A stretch of 57,012 bases of DNA from an uncultured Sphingomonas sp. (GCF_937859915.1 NZ_CALMAW010000083.1:1-57012), one strand, 5' to 3'. Counted from the stretch's first letter, positions 20,825-30,733 are shown. Numbers and translations are program-made. Notes: generated by a model not told the origin, from the sequence alone.

Positions 20825-23800
20825 CTATCCGATCGGGATGCTCGCCGGCGTCACGTTCCAGCCGCGCAGCTGCACCGCGGCCGGCGTGCCCGCCGGTTTG
20901 GCGGAGTCCATCGTATCGATCGTGACCGTGCGATGCTCGCCGGGCAGCAGGCTGACATAATTGTCGCTGTAGAAGGCAGGCAGCACGCGCTCGCCCTGCG
21001 CGTCGACGAGAGTCAGCTTGGTCTCGAGCAGCGGCGTCGTCCCGTCGTTGGACAGCGTCACGGCGACACCGCCATTGGCGATCTTGCGGACGCTCGCGGT
21101 CATCGCCTGCTGCGGCATCGTGGTCAGCGCGCGATAGGCGGCGTCGTCCTTGCCCTGCCAGTAGACGTTGCGGCTGATCTGCCGGCCGCCGGAGTCGACG
21201 AGCGTCAGCTCCACCAGCACCAGCCCGTGCGCGTCGAGCAGCGGCTGCAGCGCGAGCGGCTTGAGCGTCGTGGTCTGGTTGGCGGGCGCCGAGACCGTCT
21301 CGCTACGGTCGAGCAGCGTGCGGCCTGCGAGATCGACGACATGCGCGCGCATCGTCAGGCCGGGGGCGGCATCGCGCGTGGTGTTGGCGACGGCGATGGC
21401 GAAGTCGGGCAGGTTGAGCTGGACATGGACCGGCTCGAGCGCGGACTTGACCCCGTAGAAGCTCGCCTGCGTGTCATAATCGTGGCTGAGAATTTCCCAA
21501 TGGTTGGACGGCCAGGCCGGCTGCGTCATCCACAACAGGCGGCCGCTGTTCTTGGTCCACAGATGCGCGTTGAAGCCCTCGAAGATCGCGCGATAGTCGA
21601 CATAGTTGAACATCTGCGCCTTGCGCTCGAAATCCTCCAGGCTGGTCGGCGCGCCGAGCTGCGCGTCGAGTGCGTCCATGAACGTCTTCACGTCGCCGTT
21701 CCCGCCGATATGCCAGTCGTGATAGGCGAGCGTATCGCTGATCGGCCAGCGGTCGGCGGGCGGTACCATCGCCTTGACCGCCTCGAGCGTGGCGAGCGAC
21801 GGCGTACCGGTCTCGACCGAGAAGCCGGTGGCGAGATCGGTGAAATAGCCGACCGGCGGCCGATAATTATACGGTCCGCTGCCCTGCAGCCCGATCCGGT
21901 TCGAGCTGCCGGTATAGAAGCGCGTGCCGTCGAGCGACTGGACGAGGCGATCGAGCCCCTCGTTGAGGATCGGCTGCGGCACGCCCTCGTTGCGGCCGAA
22001 CCAGACGGCAATCGAGGGATGGTTGCGGTAGCGCGCGATCACGTCCGCCGCATTGCGCAGCAGTAGCGCGGGGTCTTCAGCCTCGTTCTGATATTCCTGC
22101 GTCGATTCCCAGAAGTCGTTGAGGATCAGCATGCCATATTCGTCGGCGAGATCGTAGAAGACGTCCTCGGTATTCTGCCCCACCCAATTGCGGATGATGT
22201 TGATATTGGCGTCCTTGTGGAGCCGGAAATAGGGTTCCAGCCGCGCGCGCGAGACGCGCTTCATGAAGTCGTCCATGCCCCAATTGCCGCCGCGCGCGGC
22301 GATCCGCACGCCGTTGACGTAGATCGTCAGATGCGGCTCGGGCATCTCGGCGGGCACGTCCTTCACCGCCGGCGAGACCGCACCGGCGGCGGTGAGCGAT
22401 TCCGCCCAGCCGGTCGGGGTCTGCTTGATGTCGAGATGGGTCAGCGCGACCAGATCCTCATGCCGCTGATGCGCCATCGTCGGATCGATCACGACCCGGC
22501 GCAGCTGGCCGTCGGGGGCGAACAGCGAGAGGCCGTAGCTCATCTCGCGCATGCCGAAGCGCCGGGTCTCGCTGTCCGAGACGGCGCCGCCGACCGTCGC
22601 GGTGGCGGTCAGCGTATAGAGATTCTGCGCGCCGTAGCCGTTCGGCCACCAGAGTCTGGGGTGGGCGACATGCAATTGGCCAAAGGCGGCCGGCGCGAAC
22701 ACCACCTCGCTGGTGCCCGGCGGGGCGGTGACCGTGCGCGACACGCTCACGCCCTCGAAGGCGGCGGTGACGACGGTCGCGACCGGCGCGTCCCCGTCGT
22801 TGACGACGGGTACGGTGATCGTCACGTCGGCACTGTCGGTGGCGGGCAGCGGCAGTTTGGTCACCACCTGCGGGTCGCCGATATGGACCGCGCCGATCGA
22901 GCGCAGTTCGACGGGTTGCCACAGGCCGATGTCGCGGTCGCGCACGCCCGGTATCCAGTCCCATCCTTCGGTCGCGACGAAGGTCGGGCCGTCAAGCGCC
23001 AACTGACCGCCATTGCCGCCCGGCCCGCGCGCGATCGATTCCTCGTCGGGGATGCCCGGATGGGGCGGCGGCGCGATCCGGACGGCGATGGTATTGTGGC
23101 CGGCGACGAGATAGCGCGTGACGTCAAATTGACCGCGGATGAACGCGCCCTTGAGCGTGCCGACCTGCCGGCCGTTCACCCAGATTTCGGCGGCATAGTT
23201 GATGCCCTTAAACAGCAGATAATGGTGACGGTCGCCATCCTCTGCCGGCAGGTCGAAGCCGGCGCGGTACCACCAATCCTCGCGACTGAGCTTTTCGGGG
23301 ATGGCGAAATTGTTGAGGCCATAGGCAGGATCTGGGTAGACGCCGCGTGCGACAAGCGTGGTCAACACCGTGCCGGGCACGGTCGCGGCATACCATTTCG
23401 AGCTGTCGAAGCGCGCCTGGCTGATTGCGGCGCCGTCGCCCTTAACATCAGGCGCAGCCGCCAGCTGCCACCCGCCGATCTGCCAGCGATGGTCGGCAAG
23501 CGGGCTGAGCGGCGCCGTGTCCGTCGGCGCCTCGGCGACCGGGTGCGACGGCGGGGTGTTGGCGGTGGGCAGGGTGGCCGGATCCTGCGGCTGGAACAGC
23601 CCGCGCCATTGATGCTCCTGCCAATCCCAGCCTTGGCCCGGCTTCTGGAAAGCGACGAGCGTCGGATCGGGCGGTGTCTTTGCGGCGTCGGCGAACGCTT
23701 GAACCGATGTCGCCTCGGGCAGCACGGCGAAATCGATCAGCGTCCCGCCGAAATGCGGCTGGCCGGCCAACACCGGTGCCAGCGCCAGATGCGGCACGAC

Positions 23801-24268
23801 CGGCGGCAGTGTGCCGGCGCGCGCGGCGACCTGCCGACCGTCCACAAAGAGCGTCACGCGATGGCCATCGGCGCTGACCCCGATCGCGGTGAGGCGTCCC
23901 GGTGCCATCGCCTGTGCGGAACGGACCGTCACGCCACCGCCGCGCACCAGAAGGTGCCCATCGTCGAGCGCGAGAATCCGGCGGTCCGCGCCGGTACCGA
24001 GCGCGGCAACGACGACCTCGCCCTTGGCGGGAACGTCGATCTTCAGCCAGCCTTGGATCGACCAGCGATCGCCCGTAGCGGCGCGCTTCGCGTCGCCGGT
24101 CAGATCGGCGTCGCTGCCGATGCCGCCGGCAAGCGTCGTCAGATTGTACGGCCCGCGCCCGTCGATCTGGGCGGGAGCGGCCAGCGTCGCCGCGTGCGCC
24201 AAGCCTAGCGGCGCGACGCCGGCGAGCAGGGCAGCGGCGCGGACCAGCGAACGACGAACAGGCATCAT
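20825..24268 (-). CDS. GH2 glycoside hydrolase with N-terminal LamG-like domain (beta-mannosidase or exo-glucosaminidase clade)
   Basis: This large exported hydrolase has 1147 residues from ATG 24268, with AAGGAG six bases upstream. After the signal peptide (AAALLAGVAPLGLAHA), residues about 30-200 resemble a LamG/concanavalin fold (DRWSIQGWLKIDVP, LFVDGRQVAARAG). Then come a GH2 sugar-binding domain (YAAEIWVNGRQVGTLKGAFIRGQFDVT, EGWDWIPGVRDRDIGLWQPVEL), an Ig-like domain and the TIM barrel (NINIIRNWVGQNTEDVFYDLADEYGMLILNDFW). The probable acid/base Glu is in VWFGRNEG and the nucleophile Glu in TGFSVETG. The barrel resembles exo-beta-D-glucosaminidases of the CsxA group and endo-beta-mannosidases; an Glu rather than Asp at the acid/base leans to mannosidase. 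It leads the operon with the MFS and esterase genes. Confidence 0.85.
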   Translation of the reverse strand: MMPVRRSLVRAAALLAGVAPLGLAHAATLAAPAQIDGRGPYNLTTLAGGIGSDADLTGDAKRAATGDRWSIQGWLKIDVPAKGEVVVAALGTGADRRILALDDGHLLVRGGGVTVRSAQAMAPGRLTAIGVSADGHRVTLFVDGRQVAARAGTLPPVVPHLALAPVLAGQPHFGGTLIDFAVLPEATSVQAFADAAKTPPDPTLVAFQKPGQGWDWQEHQWRGLFQPQDPATLPTANTPPSHPVAEAPTDTAPLSPLADHRWQIGGWQLAAAPDVKGDGAAISQARFDSSKWYAATVPGTVLTTLVARGVYPDPAYGLNNFAIPEKLSREDWWYRAGFDLPAEDGDRHHYLLFKGINYAAEIWVNGRQVGTLKGAFIRGQFDVTRYLVAGHNTIAVRIAPPPHPGIPDEESIARGPGGNGGQLALDGPTFVATEGWDWIPGVRDRDIGLWQPVELRSIGAVHIGDPQVVTKLPLPATDSADVTITVPVVNDGDAPVATVVTAAFEGVSVSRTVTAPPGTSEVVFAPAAFGQLHVAHPRLWWPNGYGAQNLYTLTATATVGGAVSDSETRRFGMREMSYGLSLFAPDGQLRRVVIDPTMAHQRHEDLVALTHLDIKQTPTGWAESLTAAGAVSPAVKDVPAEMPEPHLTIYVNGVRIAARGGNWGMDDFMKRVSRARLEPYFRLHKDANINIIRNWVGQNTEDVFYDLADEYGMLILNDFWESTQEYQNEAEDPALLLRNAADVIARYRNHPSIAVWFGRNEGVPQPILNEGLDRLVQSLDGTRFYTGSSNRIGLQGSGPYNYRPPVGYFTDLATGFSVETGTPSLATLEAVKAMVPPADRWPISDTLAYHDWHIGGNGDVKTFMDALDAQLGAPTSLEDFERKAQMFNYVDYRAIFEGFNAHLWTKNSGRLLWMTQPAWPSNHWEILSHDYDTQASFYGVKSALEPVHVQLNLPDFAIAVANTTRDAAPGLTMRAHVVDLAGRTLLDRSETVSAPANQTTTLKPLALQPLLDAHGLVLVELTLVDSGGRQISRNVYWQGKDDAAYRALTTMPQQAMTASVRKIANGGVAVTLSNDGTTPLLETKLTLVDAQGERVLPAFYSDNYVSLLPGEHRTVTIDTMDSAKPAGTPAAVQLRGWNVTPASIPIG

Positions 24269-24511
24269 GACACTCTCCTTCGGCGATCTTTGATTCGGCA
24301 TGCGCACTTGCCCATGCCGGTCACCTCTCGCCATGATGCCGCAAATACTTCTTCCAATCTTCATAAATTTTCGCAAATGCGTCGAAGAGGATCGGCACGC
24401 CTTCGCCATGGTGTGTCGGATCGCGACGCAAGCCGTCCATAACGGCGGCACCGGAGCAAGGAACAGGATGATGGGTATGCATGGCACCTCAACCTTCGCA
24501 ACGGCCGGACG

Positions 24512-25426
24512 ATGAGCGGACCGGTTTACGCGGGTGTCGAACTGGGCGGCACAAAATGCGTCTGTACGCTGGCCACCGGACCGAATGACATCCTCGAGCA
24601 GCACCGTATCGCGACGACAACGCCCGACGAGACGCTCGGCGCGATCGAGCGGCATCTCGAGGGTTGGACGCGCACGCATCGCCCGGTTGCGCTCGGTCTT
24701 GCGAGTTTCGGGCCGCTCGATCTCGATCCTCGCTCGTCGCATTATGGCTACATTACCGCGACCACCAAGCCTGGCTGGCGCGATGCCGATGTCGCACGGC
24801 GTCTGAGGGGCAGCATGGGGCTCCCGATCGCGATCGATACCGATGTCGCCGGCGCGGCGCTCGCCGAACAGCGCTGGGGCGGGGCGGAGGGGCTGACGTC
24901 CTTCGCCTATGTCACGGTCGGCACCGGTGTCGGCGCCGGAATCGTCGTCGGCGGTCGACCGATACGCGGGCTCGGGCACCCCGAGGCCGGGCATATGCAC
25001 GTCGCGCGCATGGACGGCGACACGTGGCCAGGCGCGTGCACCTTCCACGGCGACTGCGTCGAAGGTCTGGCGTCAGGCTTTGCGATCGAGGCCCGCGCCG
25101 GGCGGCCGGCGTCGCAGATCGATGCCGACGACCCGGTGTGGGAGACGGCCGCGCACGCCATCGCTGGTCTGTGCCACAATCTGGTGATGACGGTTGCGCC
25201 CGAGCGTATCTTGATCGGCGGCGGCGTCATCGACCGGCAGCCACAGCTTCTGCCTATGGTCCGTCGGATGCTGGCGGCTAGTCTCGCCGGCTATGGAGAT
25301 GCGGCGCGCCTTGTCGATCGGATCGAAAGCTTCGTCGCGCGGCCGCAATTGGGCGATCAGGCCGGCCCGCTTGGATCAATCGCGCTCGCGATCGATGCCG
25401 CCGCTGCCCGTGATCCGGGCATTTAA
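24512..25426 (+). CDS. ROK-family fructokinase/mannokinase
   Basis: This 304-residue sugar kinase has no DNA-binding domain. It shows the ROK phosphate loop YAGVELGGTKCVC, the catalytic Asp in IAIDTDVAGAALAEQRWG, FAYVTVGTGVGAGIVVGG, and the zinc-type region HPEAGHMHVARMDGD with ACTFHGDCVEGLASG. The CTFHGDCxEG pattern is typical of bacterial fructokinases (ScrK/GmuE, E. coli Mak-like), which often also accept mannose. It diverges from the GH2 gene and precedes the TonB receptor. Next to a possible mannosidase, phosphorylation of mannose to mannose-6-phosphate fits. The ribosome site is weak. Confidence 0.92.
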   Translation: MSGPVYAGVELGGTKCVCTLATGPNDILEQHRIATTTPDETLGAIERHLEGWTRTHRPVALGLASFGPLDLDPRSSHYGYITATTKPGWRDADVARRLRGSMGLPIAIDTDVAGAALAEQRWGGAEGLTSFAYVTVGTGVGAGIVVGGRPIRGLGHPEAGHMHVARMDGDTWPGACTFHGDCVEGLASGFAIEARAGRPASQIDADDPVWETAAHAIAGLCHNLVMTVAPERILIGGGVIDRQPQLLPMVRRMLAASLAGYGDAARLVDRIESFVARPQLGDQAGPLGSIALAIDAAAARDPGI

Positions 25427-25443
25427 GCCACATGTACCTATCA

Positions 25444-25465
25444 TTAAAAAAGTTGTTGTTTTTAA
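25444..25465 (+). terminator. AT-rich hairpin after the kinase gene
   Basis: TTAAAAA (25444-25450) and TTTTTAA (25459-25465) are exact inverted arms around an 8-base loop, in a sharply AT-rich patch between the kinase and the TonB receptor. The descending arm doubles as a T-run, so it may be a weak terminator for the kinase; TAATAT (25463-25468) could instead be a -10 element for the receptor gene. Confidence 0.35.
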
Positions 25466-25639
25466 TATTGACGGGACCGGTGGCCGGCGGCAAACAGATG
25501 CCGCTGATTGAGACGGGAAAACCGTCCGCCAAGCGAAGGGGGAGGATGTAGGCAAGCGCGACAGCGCGCCCCGGACATCACCGAACCCGCGCAGGGAAAT
25601 CGGTGGGATGGCTGCACTCGGCGGCCAAAAGGGGAAGAC

Positions 25640-28600
25640 ATGACGACCAGCCGAATTTCCGCGCGTTTCGCACTTCTCGCCGCGGTCTCCGCCGCCAGCC
25701 TGACAGGGGCGGCGCTGGCGCAGACCAGCAATCCGACTACCGTCGATCCGGCGACGAGCCCGACCTCGGACCCCGCCGGCCCGCCGGCTCCGACGCCGCC
25801 GCTCAACGGCCCGGGCGCCGCCGAAGCCGCGCAGGGCGAAAGCGCGGCGGGACCGAATGCGATCATCGTCACGGGCATTCGCGCCTCGCAGCAGCGCGCC
25901 GTCAATCTCAAGCGCAACGCGACCTCGGTGACCGACTCCATCTCGGCCGAAGACATCGGCAAGCTGCCCGACGTCACCATCTCGGACTCGCTTCAGCGCA
26001 TCCCCGGCGTCGAGATCCGCCGCGACGCGGGCGAGGGCTCGTCGATCAACATCCGCGGCCTGCCCGAGGTGACGACGCTGCTCAACGGCGAGCAATATCT
26101 GGGCGCCAACTCGATCAACAGCGTCCAGCCCAATTTCAACGACGTGCCTTCGCAGCTCTTCTCGGGCGCGGATGTCATCAAGTCGTCGACTGCCGATCTG
26201 CTCGACGCCGGCATCACCGGCACCGTCAACCTCCGCACGCGCCGCCCGTTCGATCTCAAGAGCGGTTTCACCTTCGCGGCGGACGGCGAGGGCCAGTATG
26301 GCGACAAGACCAAGAAGAAGGATCCCAACGTCAACGCGCTGGTCGCGTGGCATAACGACACCGTCGGCTTCCTGCTGTCGGGCGCCTATACCGACGAGCA
26401 TCTCTCCAACTCGCAGAACGGCATCCTCAGCAATTACGGCGCCACCTATCATGACGAGGGTGCCGACGCGCTGACGACGGGCGGCTTCTCGCCGGCGACC
26501 CGTCCGCACGGCAAGGCGGTTGCGGGCGGTATCGACGTCAATGGCGACGGCGATGCCAACGATGCCTTCATCGTGCCGCAGGGCTTCGAGGCGTTCAACA
26601 CCGTCACCGAGCGTCAGCGCCTGGGCATCAACGGGTCCGCGCAGTGGAAGATCAGCGACTCGCTCGAATTGACCGGCGACGGCTTCTTCACGCGCCAGGA
26701 CCAGCATGATCACATTGCCGGCGTCCAGATGCAGGACATCAACTGGCAGGCTGCCGAATTCGTCCCCGGCCAGTCGCGGGACACGGGTGCGATCGTGACC
26801 GGCCCGGATGGCGGCAGCTATCACCTCAACACGGTCCAGACCTACGACTATGACCTCGGCGACTTCTCGTCCTACTCGCAGAACAACAAATATCTGTCGC
26901 AGTCGCAGAACTACAATATCCAGCTCAAGTACGACAATGGCGGCCGTCTCAAGCTGAACCTACGCGGAATCTACGGAAAAGCCTTCCAGGATTACGATCA
27001 GAGCTACGTCCAGTTCAGCCCGTCGAACGGCCTGCAGTGGGAAGCCGGCGGCATCGGCCGCTATCCGGCCTCCGTCGGCGGCAACCGTCCTTTCAATCCG
27101 GGCGGCTACACCGTCGATACGCTCGCCGGCGTCAATTCGCTGCACTCCATCGTCAATTTCTCGGGCAACCAGCCCGTCTTCACGCTCCCGTCGCAGCTGA
27201 CCGCCGAACTCAGCAACCCCGCGAATTACGCGCTCAAGACGATCTCGTCCGAGGGCAATTATCGCGAAAAGGGCGATCTCAAGGTCATCCGTGCCGATGG
27301 CTCCTACCGTGCCAACGACCATATCAACTTCGAGTTCGGCGGCCGTTACAGCGAGCGTTCGAACAGCGATTTCGCCTTCGACCGCGCGGCGCCGCTCTAT
27401 GCGGGGTCGGCCACGCAGGCGGCGGGCTGTCTGGTCAAGTGGAAGGGCTTCGACGTCCCGATCAACGATCCCAGCTGCAACGCAGGTGCGGCGGACGGCT
27501 ATTACACCGCAGGCCTGACCCGTCCTGCCACGGATGCCTCGTTCGGCAATACGATCGTGCAGGTCAAGCCGCCGGTGAACGGCATTCCCTCGGTCTATGT
27601 GCTCAATCCGGCGGCGCAGGACAATGCCGAGAAATTCCAGAACCAATTCTACCCCGGCAATGTCGAGATCCAGAATCCCGGTTCGTCCTACCGCGTCGGG
27701 GTCAAGCAGATCACCGGCTACAGCCAGATGGATTTCAACGGCGATCTCTTCGGCATCCCGTTCAATGGCAATGCCGGCCTGAAGGTGATCAACACCAAGC
27801 TCGACGTTCTGCAGTACATCACGGGTAGTCCGCAGCCCTACGGCGTCGCCGGCGCGGTCGCGGGCACGACGACGACCAAGCGCAGCTTTACCGACTATCT
27901 CCCGTCGTTCAACGCGGCCTTCGACCTGACCCAGAAGCTCAAGCTGCGTCTGGCATTCACGCGCACGATGACGCTGCTCAACCTCGACCAGTGGGGCGGC
28001 GGCCTGACCCCGAACTATGCGATCGACACCAGCGGGCCTGCGCCCGTGTTCCGGGTGACCGGCGGCAGTTCGACGGGCAACCCGCAGCTCAATCCGTGGC
28101 GCGCGAACAATTTCGATGCGTCGATGGAATGGTATGTCGGTCGCTCCAGCCTGTTGAGCGTCGCGGGCTTCTACATCCAGGTCGAAAGCTTCATCCAGCA
28201 GGGCTCGGTGATCCGGACCGATCTGCCGGACAATGATGGTGTGGTGCGCAACCGCGCCGTTGCGATCAGCACGCCGATCCAGGGTGCCGGCGGCACGCTG
28301 CAGGGCGTCGAAGGTCAGTGGAAGCAGTCGTTCGGCGATCTGCCGTTCATGCCGCACTTCCTGCGCAACTTCGGCATCGACACCAACATCACCTTCTCGC
28401 CGTCCAATTCCGGGCAGAAGGATCTCGCGGGCAAGTCGATACCGTTCCAGGACAATTCCAAGCTCCAGACCAATTTGGTCGGCTATTACCAGGACGGCCA
28501 TCTCCAGGCTCGTATCGCATGGAATTATCGCTCCAAGCGCGCGGTGTCGCAGGACTTCGGCGGTCTCGTCGGGCTGGAACTGTATCAGCGTCCGACCAAC

Positions 28601-28771
28601 TATATCGATGCGTCGGTCAGCTATGATTTCGACTCGCACTTCACGATTTACGCGCAGGGATCGAACCTGGGCGGCGAGTATGAGAAATATTACCTGACCT
28701 GGACCGACGAGCACGCGTACAACAACATCTACGAGCGCCGGTACACGCTCGGTGCCCGCGTGAAGTTCTAG
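25640..28771 (+). CDS. TonB-dependent receptor (carbohydrate-type)
   Basis: This 1043-residue outer-membrane receptor imports a ligand by TonB energy. The start at 25640 has AAAAGGGGAAGAC upstream and gives a signal peptide (FALLAAVSAASLTGAALAQ). A low-complexity linker rich in Thr, Pro and Ser follows, then the TonB box region (NAIIVTGIRASQQRA). The plug domain has TDSISAEDIGKLPDVTISDSL, QRIPGVEIRRDAGEGSSINIRGLP and TVNLRTRRPFDL. The beta barrel ends in the aromatic terminus YTLGARVKF. The combination with a kinase upstream and a halogenase-like gene downstream is typical of sphingomonad and Caulobacter glycan loci. The ligand is probably an oligosaccharide, but this is inferred from context. 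Confidence 0.95.
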   Translation: MTTSRISARFALLAAVSAASLTGAALAQTSNPTTVDPATSPTSDPAGPPAPTPPLNGPGAAEAAQGESAAGPNAIIVTGIRASQQRAVNLKRNATSVTDSISAEDIGKLPDVTISDSLQRIPGVEIRRDAGEGSSINIRGLPEVTTLLNGEQYLGANSINSVQPNFNDVPSQLFSGADVIKSSTADLLDAGITGTVNLRTRRPFDLKSGFTFAADGEGQYGDKTKKKDPNVNALVAWHNDTVGFLLSGAYTDEHLSNSQNGILSNYGATYHDEGADALTTGGFSPATRPHGKAVAGGIDVNGDGDANDAFIVPQGFEAFNTVTERQRLGINGSAQWKISDSLELTGDGFFTRQDQHDHIAGVQMQDINWQAAEFVPGQSRDTGAIVTGPDGGSYHLNTVQTYDYDLGDFSSYSQNNKYLSQSQNYNIQLKYDNGGRLKLNLRGIYGKAFQDYDQSYVQFSPSNGLQWEAGGIGRYPASVGGNRPFNPGGYTVDTLAGVNSLHSIVNFSGNQPVFTLPSQLTAELSNPANYALKTISSEGNYREKGDLKVIRADGSYRANDHINFEFGGRYSERSNSDFAFDRAAPLYAGSATQAAGCLVKWKGFDVPINDPSCNAGAADGYYTAGLTRPATDASFGNTIVQVKPPVNGIPSVYVLNPAAQDNAEKFQNQFYPGNVEIQNPGSSYRVGVKQITGYSQMDFNGDLFGIPFNGNAGLKVINTKLDVLQYITGSPQPYGVAGAVAGTTTTKRSFTDYLPSFNAAFDLTQKLKLRLAFTRTMTLLNLDQWGGGLTPNYAIDTSGPAPVFRVTGGSSTGNPQLNPWRANNFDASMEWYVGRSSLLSVAGFYIQVESFIQQGSVIRTDLPDNDGVVRNRAVAISTPIQGAGGTLQGVEGQWKQSFGDLPFMPHFLRNFGIDTNITFSPSNSGQKDLAGKSIPFQDNSKLQTNLVGYYQDGHLQARIAWNYRSKRAVSQDFGGLVGLELYQRPTNYIDASVSYDFDSHFTIYAQGSNLGGEYEKYYLTWTDEHAYNNIYERRYTLGARVKF

Positions 28772-28789
28772 ACCCCATATCCCCCCTCT

Positions 28790-28832
28790 GCCCGTCCCGG
28801 TCCGCGTCGCGCGGCGGGGCGGGCTTTTTTTT
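28790..28832 (+). terminator. Intrinsic terminator after the TonB receptor
   Basis: GCCCGTCCC (28790-28798) can pair with GGGGCGGGC (28816-28824, one G-T pair), with an inner CCGC/GCGG pairing, and is followed directly by eight T residues (28825-28832). This is the clearest intrinsic terminator in the window. The halogenase-like gene starts 39 bp later, so it should be expressed only by read-through or its own promoter. Confidence 0.8.
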
Positions 28833-28871
28833 GGTCGCGAGACGCGGCATGGCGGCGTGCGGGAGATGATG

Positions 28872-30407
28872 ATGGACAACGCCAAGGCAGCGCCCAGTCG
28901 ATCGGGCAACCCCATCCGGTCGGTGGTGATCGTCGGCGGCGGGACGGCTGGCTGGATGACCGCGACGCTGATGGCGAAGCGGCTGGAGGGTCTGGACGTC
29001 CAGATCACGCTGGTCGAGTCCTCGGCGATCCGGACGATCGGCGTGGGCGAGGCGACGACGCCGGCGATCCGCGACTATTTCCGCGAGGCCGGGCTCGACG
29101 AAGCGGCGGTGATGAAGGCCAGCAAGGCGACGATCAAGCTCGGCATCGCCTTCGACGGCTGGGCAGGCGAGGGCAGGCGCTTCTTCCATCCCTTCGGCCT
29201 TTACGGGACGCCCTCCAACGGCGTCGCGTTCCACCAATATTGGCTGAAGATGCGCGCCGGCGGTGATCTTCGTCCGATCGAGGACTATTGCCTCGCCACG
29301 CAGCTGGCGTATGCGAACCGCATTCTGCCACCGCCGCGTCCGGCGCCCGATTATGCCTTTTTCGATTGGGCGGTGCACTTCGATGCCGGGCTCTATGCGC
29401 AATATCTTCACAAGATCGCGACCGCGCGGGGCGTCCAGCATGTCGACGCCCGGGTCCGGAGTGTGGCACTGGATCCGCAGACCGGCCATATCGCCAGTAT
29501 CGATACGATCGAAGCGGGGGTGATCGCCGGCGATCTGTTCGTCGACTGCAGCGGGTTCCGCGCGCTGCTGCTCGGCGAGGCGCTGCGCGAGCCGTTCGTC
29601 GAATGGACCCATCTGCTGCCATGCGACCGCGCGGTGGCCATTCCATGCGCGCACGCGGCCGACGGCGCGTTCGAACCTTACACCCGCTCCACCGCGCTCG
29701 CCGCGGGATGGCAATGGCGGATCCCGCTGCAGCATCGGGTGGGCAATGGCTATGTCTACTGCAGTGGCCACATATCGGACGACGAGGCGGTGGCGACGCT
29801 AACCAAGCGGCTCGAGGGCGAAGCGCTGGCAGAACCGAATCTGATCCGGTTCAGGACCGGTCATCGCCGCCACGTCTGGAGCGGCAATTGCGTCGCGATC
29901 GGCCTGGCGGCCGGCTTTCTGGAACCGCTCGAATCGACGAGCATCACGCTCATCCACTCGGGCATCGAGCGCTTGCTGCAGCTGTTTCCGGATCGCGATT
30001 TCGACCCGGCCTTGGCGATGGACTATAACCGCATCACGACGCTTGAATATGAGCGGGTGCGAGACTTCCTGCTTCTGCATTATTGGGGAAATCGACGCGA
30101 GGACGAGCCTTTCTGGAGGGCATGCAAGACCGCGACGCTACCCGACATGCTGGCGCACAAGATCCGGATGTTCACCACCCGCGGCCGCATGGTGCGGTAC
30201 GAATGGGATTCTTTCCAGGATCCGAGCTGGCTGTCGATGTTCGCCGGGCTTGGATTGCTCCCCGAAAAATGGGACCCGGTCGCGGACTTTTTCACGTCAG
30301 ACCAAATTGCGGGCGCGTTCGATCGGATACGCGAGAAGATCGTCGACGGCGTGGCCGGCGCCATGTCGCACCGCGATCATGTCGCCGCTCATTACAGCGC
30401 GACCTGA
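28872..30407 (+). CDS. Flavin-dependent tryptophan halogenase-like protein
   Basis: This 511-residue protein of the tryptophan 7-halogenase family has the FAD-binding VVIVGGGTAGWMTA. It also has the Lys that forms the haloamine in known halogenases (Lys89 in TIKLGIAFDGW), the WxWxIP motif (GWQWRIPL) and the active-site Glu (Glu354 in LEPLESTSI). All three hallmark sites are intact. The start at 28872 is the third of three tandem ATG codons, six bases after GGGAG. Many homologues sit beside TonB receptors in Sphingomonadales, with no known halogenated product, so a role other than tryptophan halogenation is possible. A flavin reductase gene is not nearby. Confidence 0.9.
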   Translation: MDNAKAAPSRSGNPIRSVVIVGGGTAGWMTATLMAKRLEGLDVQITLVESSAIRTIGVGEATTPAIRDYFREAGLDEAAVMKASKATIKLGIAFDGWAGEGRRFFHPFGLYGTPSNGVAFHQYWLKMRAGGDLRPIEDYCLATQLAYANRILPPPRPAPDYAFFDWAVHFDAGLYAQYLHKIATARGVQHVDARVRSVALDPQTGHIASIDTIEAGVIAGDLFVDCSGFRALLLGEALREPFVEWTHLLPCDRAVAIPCAHAADGAFEPYTRSTALAAGWQWRIPLQHRVGNGYVYCSGHISDDEAVATLTKRLEGEALAEPNLIRFRTGHRRHVWSGNCVAIGLAAGFLEPLESTSITLIHSGIERLLQLFPDRDFDPALAMDYNRITTLEYERVRDFLLLHYWGNRREDEPFWRACKTATLPDMLAHKIRMFTTRGRMVRYEWDSFQDPSWLSMFAGLGLLPEKWDPVADFFTSDQIAGAFDRIREKIVDGVAGAMSHRDHVAAHYSAT

Positions 30408-30733
30408 CGGATCGGAGCCGGCGTCTGCCCGTGCCCAGACGGTCGTCGACCGTGGGACACGGCCGTTGCTTTCGCTCGCTTATATCAGTCGGTAGTTTGG
30501 TGACGGCACCCTTTCGGTTCGAACCGAGCGTCGACATCGCGACGATCGCGATAAGCGCTGCAATCCAGCCTTATCCGATCGCGGTGGCGGCCTGGCTGTG
30601 CCATGCCAAATGTTCGATACGCTCGATGCTACTCCGGGACCACTCCGCCTGATCGGCCGGCAGTAATTGCTTATTCGCCGTCGTCGCAACTGGATAACGG
30701 TCGTGGTGGTGGCTGACGATGGCAGATGTCGCC
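30408..30733. other. Gene-free stretch between the halogenase and the IS element
   Basis: I see no credible gene here. Small inverted repeats CGTCTG/CAGACG (30422-30441) and CGGTCGTCGACCG (30440-30452) just after the halogenase stop may help end transcription. The remaining sequence is more AT-rich than the glycan genes and looks like the start of the accessory region. Confidence 0.5.

Noticed and set aside
20825..25048. 1407-residue frame as one GH2 protein
   Set aside because: The part before ATG 24268 overlaps the kinase gene on the other strand and lacks GH2 or secretion features; a good ribosome site and signal peptide mark 24268.
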